From Cristatella mucedo (Eukaryota > Bryozoa > Phylactolaemata > Cristatellidae), in contig WPIO01000019.1 of NCBI GenBank assembly GCA_009760855.2, positions 3,037,501-3,101,500 on the forward strand: DNA of 64,000 bases, given 5' to 3'. This document shows, piece after piece, positions 56,256 to 64,000 of this stretch. The notes under the pieces are model-generated. The model was not told the origin of the DNA. It was given only the letters and a program-made list of their open reading frames with translations, and searched no databases. The position numbers were made by a program, and so were the translations under genes. How positions within the stretch are numbered: position 1 is the stretch's first letter; each line of letters opens with the position of its first letter.

Positions 56256-57410
56256 TGTGAACTTGTCTATCCTTGAACTTAGCAAACTGGTCTATTACAG
56301 TTTGAAAGTCAATATTTTCCAGTGTTTCTTTCTCTGTGCTTAACAACGCCAAATCGGGGAGTCGGTCTTACCCCGTCGACGCTCTTTGATAAGACAAAAT
56401 TACCTACAGCTTGCTAATGAAACATTCACAACTGGCAACTGATACAGCTATGATGAGATTAACTTGCAAGGCAACTATCTAAGTAGGACGCACGTCTTCT
56501 CCATAACTGACAATGAAAGACACTAGCTCCAGTAGTATCTTTAGTTCCGAGTCGTGGCGTATGGCAAGAAGCATTTTACAGTCACCTATTTTGTGGTTCA
56601 GCTCTGTTCCATCAACGTCTGAACAATAGAAGCCTCCGAGATCTATACATTGCTGGCGGAGTTTGATCCGGTAAAGTGTTTTCAATAGCTTCTAAACTTC
56701 CAATAAGAAACCAAATTTGGCATGAATATATGTGAGCCGGGAAAACCGGGTTTCAATTTCTTGCAGGAGCTAGTCTTTGCTGTTCTTCAAAAAGTTCTGA
56801 AAAAATAAGTTCTGAAAAATTCATACTCTGCCTCGAGACCAACATCACGAGAGAGTTCTCCAGGCATCTGTGTTCTTCGGTAGATTCTTAGATCAACTGC
56901 AATTTCTCACAATTCACACCTCCTTTTGGCGCTTAGAAGTAACTCTTGGTACAGGTCTTCTCGATGTCTTGACTACTCAATCACAAGAGACAGGAGGTCA
57001 CAAGAGGTGTCTGTGAAGTTCATCTTTGAATCCCGCAGTCTTTTCTGAACGCGGTCAACCGTTCTTAAGATGGTGTACCAAAATGGCAACAGAGCCAAAG
57101 GTTAAAGTAAAAAATACAATGTCGGAGGCTGCCAGCTTCAGTTCTTGCTTCAAGAGTTTCACTTGTGTCCTTAGACAGTTGATCCGAGAGGCCTACAGTG
57201 CTGTTCATTCCATCATTGATAGTTTTCGCAGCCTCCACTCTTGCAGTCCACCTTGTTGCAGAGCCACGTTTAACAGTGATGGCTAAGACGTTCTTCGCAG
57301 CCATCATGCCGGACGATTTAACCTTGACCTGCAGTGCATCACTGACTGACTCAGGACACCGGCTATTTTTGGAACTGCACACCACAGCTGATTGGCTTCA
57401 CCTAGGCCAA
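56256..57410 (-). pseudogene. hAT transposase-derived fragment (ZMYM1-like)
   Basis: On the minus strand, the frame at 57065-57385 includes RGSATRWTARVEAAKTINDG and TSETLEARTEAGSL, a segment typical of hAT-like proteins annotated as zinc finger MYM-type 1 in invertebrates and fish. At the other end, 56256-56355 reads LALLSTEKETLENIDFQTVI then DQFAKFKDR, which fits the end of the hAT dimerisation domain. LPVVNVS near 56430 fits that domain's conserved core. Between these points the frame is full of stops and shifts. No terminal inverted repeats could be defined. It is a dead copy. Confidence 0.65.
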
Positions 57411-57529
57411 TAGACCCCTGCCAAGGCCACACCAGCTACGGCTGATCAGAGCGTAATCAGGAAGAGGAGCCAGTCGTCTTACGATTAGTATGCATGATGG
57501 CTTGCGCAGCCAATAGCAATCATTAAGGA

Positions 57530-57665
57530 CTAAGTCTGTTGGCTACCGAATGCGTACCGAAAGCCGCTTAGGCTGTGAGTGCGCTATACAAAACTCTCCT
57601 GCGTAACACCCACATGGTCTTTATGACTTTGTGGAGTTACTGACGGAGATACATTACATTACATT
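57530..57665 (+). mobile_element. LINE-B 3' tail fragment
   Basis: TTGGCTACCGAATGCGTACC through GACGGAGATACATTACATTACATTA matches the 3' end of the other LINE-B copies. It ends in the ACATT pentamer microsatellite expected of this family's 3' end. Only the last 135 bp are present. Confidence 0.85.
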
Positions 57666-58860
57666 AGACCCGTTTGTTGCTTGTTCTTTGCCCGTATATG
57701 GATAGATACGCTCCACGTTCTGTTTATCGGCTGCGTTATTAAACTACTGTAATTTTCTCGACCATTGACTGGTGAATGGCTTCACGGCAGCACTGCGTCT
57801 CACACTTCCCACCTCAGAATTTATCTTGAAATAAATAAGTTGGTGCTCTCCAATGTCCTAGAAAGGTAATGACAACGGAATCTTGACTAGCAGCTTGAAC
57901 TCCTGCCAGGTTCAAGCTGGGGTTATTACAATTTATAAAAACTTGTCTTCTCATTTATGGACGGTATTCTCTTTGGGACACTTGAAAAGTCTCCAGACGT
58001 GACTGCTGCGTTGTCATAGCACAGCCAGTTAAGTAAGCCTGGCTTATGCAGTCAAATAGTATGTCGGCGCTCACCCATGGCACACCGGCTCGCCCTTGAC
58101 GCGGCGTATCAGGCCCGGCACGCTCTTAGCACGACGCAGGCCGCCTGCGGCAGGCTGCGAGCAGGGAGCGAGCGGGCGATGAGGGTAGCTGGAACACGGA
58201 CCGAGGGATGAACGGGCTTGTGCTTGCTGTGCTGCGAGCGCCAGCCGAATGCACGGCGGTTGAAGCCCTATCGATAATGCCGCGTCGTCACGTGTGTGAT
58301 GCCAGAGCGTCAAGCTACAGCTTTGTCTAAGTCTGCAAACATGCTTTACTAGCTCAGCTAGCAATAGTCAAGTCCATAAAAACAAGGATTTGCTTGAAAT
58401 CAAGCTTAGTATTCTGACAGGAAAAATTAACAAAAAATATGCACGATCAATCCATTTTGCTTTTGGCGTCCCTTGGCCTTGGCGCCCGGGGACATCTGTT
58501 CCCCCCACCCACCCCTTGCGATGCCTCTGCCAACGGTTGTTTTAGTTGTAGACTCCTCGCTGTGGCTGTGGCAGCCTTGTTCAAAAGCTATGGCACATGG
58601 AAGATACCGAGCTACGAGAGTAGTAGGTGATTTTTCCCTTTGGCAGCCTCACCCTCGAAATAGAACATTTTTTCTCTCGATCTCGCTTCGGCTCTCGATC
58701 TCGTTACAAAATGTTCTATTCTACTGTGCGTCTTCCAAATGGAAAAAAACGCCCGACTACTCAACAAACTTTACTCAACTTTATATTATAGTAAAAAATT
58801 ATTTTAATTAAACAAATTGTATTTCCTTAATATATATGTCTGAAAAAAAATGAATTTTCA
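57666..58860. other. Unassigned stretch before the Polinton-like element
   Basis: A moderately GC-rich part (58080-58330) is followed by AT-rich DNA. Frames at 58071-58364 (-) and 58473-58811 (+) carry no known motif. An inverted pair ATAGAACATTTT / AAAATGTTCTAT (about 58661-58672 and 58707-58718) flanks a CTCGATCTCG repeat. It could be a small foldback or a coincidence. No terminal inverted repeat of the neighbouring element was identified. Confidence 0.35.
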
Positions 58861-58863
58861 CGG

Positions 58864-61800
58864 CGCGAGGGTGAATCCTTTAATGAGCATGCAAAAAGGT
58901 TAGTATCTTCTTATGAAATAAATTTTGATGTTAAACCTTCTTTTAACAAGAAGTATGGTAATTCTCCTCGCATAGTTCATTATCCAGTTTCGGCAAATGA
59001 TATAAAATCATTAATTGAAACTCTATGATCTCATTAAGTAATAACTCCTAAAAAGAGAAAATTTGATAGTTTCTTTAGTGAAACAAAACGTCTTCGTAAG
59101 ATTGAAGCTAGTGGTTGGCTTTTAGGTAGGTAAACTGCTAATGGGAATGAGATTGATTATGAATATGAAGGTTTTAAAATAGAAGATTCATATATTATAC
59201 ATTTAAAGTAAATTGTACTCCAGGGTTAATAGATGTTATGAATAGTGTTTCTTCAAGTATAAATAATGTAAAGATGAGTCTTGTTATTCACATTAAATTA
59301 GAAAATGCAAAGGGTGAAACTATTTTTGCTGTATTTAATGGCTCTTCACCAACAATTTTGAATAGGGTTTCTCATTTCAAATCAGTTAAAACATTTCGGT
59401 GTAATGAATAAAACACTTGACAATTGGAATGAGGGTGGTTCTTCTTGTAGAGTTGTAAGAATTGTTAGTGCTTATGCAAAGTTTACAAGATATACTCCTC
59501 AAATTGGTGGTTCTTATATTCCACTCCCTGAAAAATCAAGAAATAAAAGGTGCATTATAAACATGAAGAATACTGAGGATAATTATTTGCATTATGGTGT
59601 GTTTTAAGAGCATTGCACCCAACTATTAATCATAAAGAAGCAACTCATAAATTAAGAGTTATATTACATAAGAAGTATTCAGATATATTACATATAATAA
59701 AACCATTATTTACAACAAATGATGAAGATGATCCGAGGAGTCATTTTAGTATTAATAACAGTGTTCCAATTAGAGTTGAGGATATTCCAAAAATTGCTAA
59801 ACTATTTAATATTACTATAAATGTTTATGAATATACTCATTCTTTATTTCCAATCATTGTTAATACTGAGGAAAGTGAGAATCATGCGGATCTTCTCATA
59901 TATAGTGATCAAGGAAAATCTCATTATGTTCTTATTAATAACTTTAATTATTTATGTAGGACTATTAAATATGTTCAAAGAACTGGATTATTTTGTAAGA
60001 GATGTCTTTCAAGGTTTTATGAACAAGAAAAATTAGATGCTCATATTATTGATTGTAATTCAGAACATTGTGGAACATCTAAAGTGAAAATGCCACATGC
60101 AAATAGTAATAAAGATGGAACTAGTGATTTAGTTATGTTTGGAGATTTTAATAAAATGATTAAAGCACCTTTTGTTGCATATGCAGATTTTGAATGTTTG
60201 CTAGGTTCAATTGATAATCCAGAAGAAGCAATAAAAGGATCATTTAATCAACATAAACCTTGCTCGGGTGCTTATGTAATTTTAAATCATGAGGGTAAAA
60301 TCGTATCACAATATACTCAAACTTTTGGATTTTGTTGTGTTTATAAATTCATTATCTCATTAAAGGAAGATTTCAAAAAGAATAAAGAGGAACTTAAGAA
60401 AGTGCTTAAGAAATATAAAATATATGATAAATCATCGATGACAGAAGAAGAAAAAAAAGAATATGATAATGCAAATGCTTGGTGGATATGTGGAAAATTC
60501 TTAGATAAAGATAAAAAAGTATTAGATCACTGACATCGAACTGGTAAATATAGAGGAACAGCACATGGATCTTGCAATTCAAAACTAAAAATCTCTGTAA
60601 AATCTTTAAAACTACAGTATATATCCACAATCTTATAGGATATGATTCTCATTTAATTGTTAGGGCACTAAATTGCGATGAAGATAAAAAGCAAGTAATT
60701 TCTAATAATAAAGAAAGACTTTTAACTATAGATTTCGGTGATATATGTTTTAGAGATTCTTATCAATTATTGCAAAGCTCATTACCAAATCTTATGAAAA
60801 ATTTATCAAAAGCTGAGGATAAATTTGCTGCAGTAAGACAACACTTTAATGAGTTTGAAGGAAAACAATATGATGATAAAAATATAGCATTACTTAATAG
60901 AAAAGGTGTTTATCCATATGAGTACATGGATTCTTTTGCTAGATTTCAAGAAACATGCTTACCATCAGTTGAGAAGTTTTACTCTAGTCTTAGTGGAGAT
61001 ATCTCACAAGAAGATTATGAGCATGCAAATAAAGTATGGAATACATTTGAAATAAAGAATCTAAAAGACTATCATGACTTATATTTAAAAATTGATGTTT
61101 TAGGTTTAGCAGATTTTTTGAGAGGTTTCGTGATCTAATAACTAAACATTATGAAATTGATCCTGCAAAGTTCTTAACAACTCCACAATTAACTTGGACT
61201 GCAGGGTTAAAACATACAGGTGTTGTTCATGAATTACTAACTGATCCAGATATGTATTTATTCTTTGAAAAAGGAATACGTGGTGGAATGACATAAGTTT
61301 CAAAACGAATGGCTAAAGCAAATAATCCAAGGTGTATTGATTTTGATCCTAAGAAATTAACTTCATATCTTTTATACTTTGATGCAACCAATCTTTATGG
61401 ATGGGCAATCAAGCGGAATTTACCAACTGGTGGTTTTAATTTCTTAACAAAACAAAAAGTAAAATTCTGGAATGAGAATAAAGATGAAATAATTAAGAAA
61501 TTTAAGATAACATCAAACAAAGGTTATTTTCTTGAAGTTGATATGCATTGTCCTAAAGAAAAACATGATTATTTCTCTGATTATCCTTTACTTCCAGAGA
61601 ACAAGATAATAACCAAAAATAAATATTCAAGTTATAAAAAGAGTTTTAGTAGAGGTAGTGGCCCAGTAGAAAAACTAGTATTAGATTTAGAACCAAAAGA
61701 AAAATATGTTATTCATTATCTTAATCTAAAGAATTGCATTGAATTTGGTTATGATAACAAAAATACATAGAGTATTAGAGTTTGATCAGTCTAACTGGTT

Positions 61801-62889
61801 AGAAGAATATAACAATACTAAGCTTAGGAATAATGCAAAGAATGATTTTGAAAAAGACTTCTTTAAGTTGTTAAATAATGCATTCTTTGGTAAGACAATG
61901 GAGAATGTTCGTGGGAGGAAAAATATTGAATTGTTAAATGGGGAATTAAGTGATGATTTAGTTAGAATGAGTAAGATTTATAAAAGTCCAAGGTTTAATG
62001 ATAGAAAAATATTATCTATTAACATTGTTTGTGTAGAAAGTAATAAGAAAACAGTAACACTTAATAAACCTATTTATGTTGGATTATGTATTCTTGATTT
62101 GTCAAAGATGTTAATGCGAAAATTCTATTATCTAACAATGAAGAAAATATCTGACTCAAAAATAAACTTGTTATTTACTTATTGTTTATTACTGATTCAC
62201 TTGTTGTGGAGGTTTTTACAGAAGATGTTTATAAAGACTTTATTGAATATCCAGAAACACTAGATCTGAATACTTTTCCTGATGATTATCCATTTTGGCA
62301 AGATGAAAAAGCAAAAAGTATTATGAAATGTAATAACAAGATCTTTGAGAAGTTTAAAGATGAGATAACAGATAAGATTAAAACAGCAACATTGAATGAA
62401 TGTGTTTTCTTAAGACCAAAGCTTTATTCTTATACTGTTTGTCTTGATGATAATAAAGTTGATAAGGAAGGGAAATAAACAGGAAGTACTAGGATTGTAT
62501 GGGAAATGAATTAAAGGTATAGCAAAGAAGGGAAGCAGATAGGACAATCTAAAAAAGCAAAAGAAGTAAATAAAACTGTAGTTGATAAGAGTTTAAAACA
62601 TTCAGATTTTAAGTCATGTCTGAGTACTAAAGTAGGTAAATCTTGTGAGCAATCATTGATTAGAAGTGAAAAACATATAATGTATACTGTAAGACAAAAT
62701 AAAGTTGCACTATCAGCATTCGAATCAAAACGTTACTGGTTACACTGTGGTTGTTGTAGTTACGCATACGGTCATTACAAGATTTCAGAAGCATTAAGCA
62801 ATGGTAAAAATCCAGGTCATTTTAAAACTTGTAATAATAGTGTAGATGCCAAAATAGGAAGATTGAAAATACTAAAGCAATACCAGTAA
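58864..62889 (+). pseudogene. Polinton-type protein-primed DNA polymerase B, copy P3
   Basis: The most complete polymerase remnant, about 1300 codons long and broken by several stops and frameshifts. In order: an N-terminal region (58864-59600; GGSYIPLPEKSRN near 59505), KTMxx-free linker, YADFECLL (first exonuclease motif, about 60179), a DH.HRTGKYRG endonuclease-VII-like metal site at 60525-60555 with TGA in place of the expected Cys codon, HNLIGYDSHL (second exonuclease motif, about 60631), DLYLKIDVLGLADF (third, about 61075), GGMT then a TAA near 61295, DATNLYGWAI (palm motif A, about 61381), KLLNNAFFGKTMENVR (motif B, about 61866), TDSLVVE (motif C, about 62190, after a frame break that removes the first residues of the motif) and the C-terminal RSEKHIMYTVRQNKVALSAF (about 62660). 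All three palm motifs are traceable, unlike in P1 and P2. It cannot make a full protein as it stands. Confidence 0.85.
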
Positions 62890-63023
62890 AGAAAGTTAGA
62901 TTTGCAGATAAAAAGAAAAAGGAAATAGATAAAAAACGAGTTGACTTACAAGAAGAGGAAGAACTATACGAGTCAATGGATAAATTAAATATATATTAAC
63001 AAAAATATTTTTACTATTATAGG

Positions 63024-63326
63024 ATGGACCCAAAAGAAGATTCTCAAGTTTCAGAAGTAGAAATTACAAGCTCTGATAGTGAATCAGAATATTCAGAAGA
63101 CTCAATTTACGATCCTGATTACAATCCAGCAATGGAAACAGAAGAGGAATCTGAGTCTTACGAGTCTGAAGCTTACTCATACATGGATTCTGAATCAGAT
63201 AAAGAGGTAGATCTAGAAGAACTTCTATTTGGTAAACAATACGAAGATCTCACTGAAGAAGAAGTCAAATCGTATGAAGAATTCCTTGAAGGATTGGTAG
63301 ATAGCTCTGAAGGTGAAGAGATTTAA
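63024..63326 (+). CDS. Small acidic protein downstream of polymerase, copy P3
   Basis: An intact 100-codon frame starting ATG GAC CCA at 63024, about 130 bp after the polymerase ends. Asp, Glu and Ser dominate (SSDSESEYSEDSIYDPDYNP; ESDKEVDLEELLFGK), and it has no Cys or membrane segment. Its position and composition match acidic frames after the polymerase in P1 and P2. No family was recognised. A strongly acidic, probably disordered protein beside a replication gene could bind basic partners or mimic DNA, but this is inference. It is the only unbroken gene of this element in the window. Confidence 0.6.
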   Translation: MDPKEDSQVSEVEITSSDSESEYSEDSIYDPDYNPAMETEEESESYESEAYSYMDSESDKEVDLEELLFGKQYEDLTEEEVKSYEEFLEGLVDSSEGEEI

Positions 63327-63362
63327 TTTCAATCAAATAAAATTTATTTTCATATATAGAAA

Positions 63363-64000
63363 ATGGATGTATCAAGAATTCTAAGTTGTGAATGTAATGT
63401 AATGTATCTCCGTCAGTAACTCCACAAAGTCATAAAGACCATGTGGGCGTTACGCAGGAGAGTTTTGTATAGCGCACTCACAGCCTAAGCGGCTTTCGGT
63501 ACGCATTCGGTAGCCAACAGACTTCGTCTCACGCAACAAAGAGAAAGTGGGAAGCATAGCAGAGTCAGGAGAGCAGTTGAGGTAGTGAGTAGCATAGAAG
63601 TAGCAGCTCAGGACCGCTGAAAAAGATGTGCCATAGTCGGCAGTAGCAGAGTAGTTGTCGTTGCGTAAGAATTGTGGAAGCGAGTTCCACAGTCTAGGAC
63701 CTGCAGAGGTAAAGCTTCTGTCGCCAACTGTCTTTAAGCGGAGGAATGGGACAGCTAATTTATTGTCCACACAGGACCTGAGGGCGCGAACAGGCTGAAA
63801 CTGATGCAGCAGTTCAGCTAGGTACGAAGGAGCCAAGCCGTGGCGGGCCTTGTGGGTCAGCGTACAATCTAGAGAAATGGCAGTTAAAATTTGTCTTCAA
63901 AAAATTAAAGGAGAAGATCAACGAATAGTTGAACATTCACTTGATAAACTCATTCCAGATATTGATAGTTCATATATTAGTATTCTTATAGATATATGTG
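63363..64000 (+). pseudogene. Small conserved ORF3, copy P3, interrupted by LINE-B
   Basis: A start ATG GAT GTA at 63363 reads about nine codons (MDVSRILSC) before LINE-B DNA begins at about 63390. After the insertion the frame resumes from about 63870 with MAVKICLQKIKGEDQRIVEH, then DKLIPDIDSSYIS, and stays open to the window edge. The second part is homologous to ORF3 of P1 (AVRICLYKGMN, RIVKHYMDRLVPDFNSS). Whether the nine codons before the insertion belong to the same gene is inferred from position only. The gene continues past the window. Confidence 0.5.
63390..63872 (-). mobile_element. LINE-B 3' copy inserted in the P3 element
   Basis: The minus-strand frame (63450-63836) has APSYLAELLHQFQPVRALRS and SAGPRLWNSLPQFLRNDNYS. 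The 3' UTR follows, ending in TTACATTACATT-type pentamers at 63390-63405. It is the cleanest LINE-B copy, with an uninterrupted frame, and separates the acidic gene from ORF3, so it is younger than the Polinton-like element. Confidence 0.85.

Noticed and set aside
58661-58718. Inverted pair ATAGAACATTTT / AAAATGTTCTAT as the terminal inverted repeat of the Polinton-like element
   Set aside because: The two halves face each other within 60 bp and no partner lies at the other end of the element; Polinton termini are much longer.

Overview
The window reads as nuclear DNA of an invertebrate metazoan. The evidence is an elongation factor 1-alpha gene split by four GT-AG introns, non-LTR retrotransposons ending in short microsatellite tails, tRNA-derived SINEs, a hAT fossil, satellite-like repeats of about 170 bp and several decayed Polinton/Maverick-type DNA polymerase elements. 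There is no prokaryotic or organellar gene organisation. The species cannot be fixed from the sequence. Only one host gene looks intact: EF1-alpha at 47668-49504 (+). Nearly everything else is mobile, satellite or duplicated.

Left part (1-16 kb). A half-palindrome of satellite DNA (1-745) and a SINE are followed by EF1-alpha pseudogene 1 (3400-4998, minus). A nested stack of retroelements lies beyond it: LINE-A copy A2 holds a 0.9-kb SINE-like insertion (5433-6338) and was split by a second LINE-A copy, A3 (7296-12378). A3 was itself split by a 1.68-kb element with 244-bp LTRs (8652-10327). Next come a decayed Polinton-like block (12430-14664, minus), a LINE-B fragment, the 3' end of a Ty3/Gypsy element (15323-15784, minus) and a LINE-A scrap.

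Middle (16-43.7 kb). Satellite DNA (16-21 kb) contains a 2.2-kb palindrome. EF1-alpha pseudogene 2 (21727-23329, minus, with an exon-1 remnant at 26955-27030) is split by LINE copy A5, whose reading frame is nearly complete. Its 5' flank (27.04-30.36 kb) is an inverted copy of 44.26-47.66 kb. Two truncated LINE-A copies, a second Polinton-like block (33276-40140, plus, an inverted relative of 12.4-14.7 kb), LINE copy A7 and a second satellite palindrome (41.3-43.7 kb) follow.

Right part (43.7-64 kb). This holds the flank and the intact EF1-alpha gene, a palindrome at the edge of the duplicated segment, a LINE-B fragment, a head-to-head array of about 170-bp repeats (51.7-54.3 kb), a LINE-A fragment and a decayed hAT transposase (56.2-57.4 kb, minus). 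The window ends with the best preserved Polinton-like element (58.86-64.0 kb, plus): a broken protein-primed family B DNA polymerase, a small acidic ORF, and a third ORF interrupted by LINE-B.

Two things stand out. First, three elements share the order polymerase, acidic protein, then a small conserved ORF, and two of the three carry the same internal deletion that removes the polymerase active site. Second, the nested insertions and inverted duplications allow much of the locus history to be ordered.
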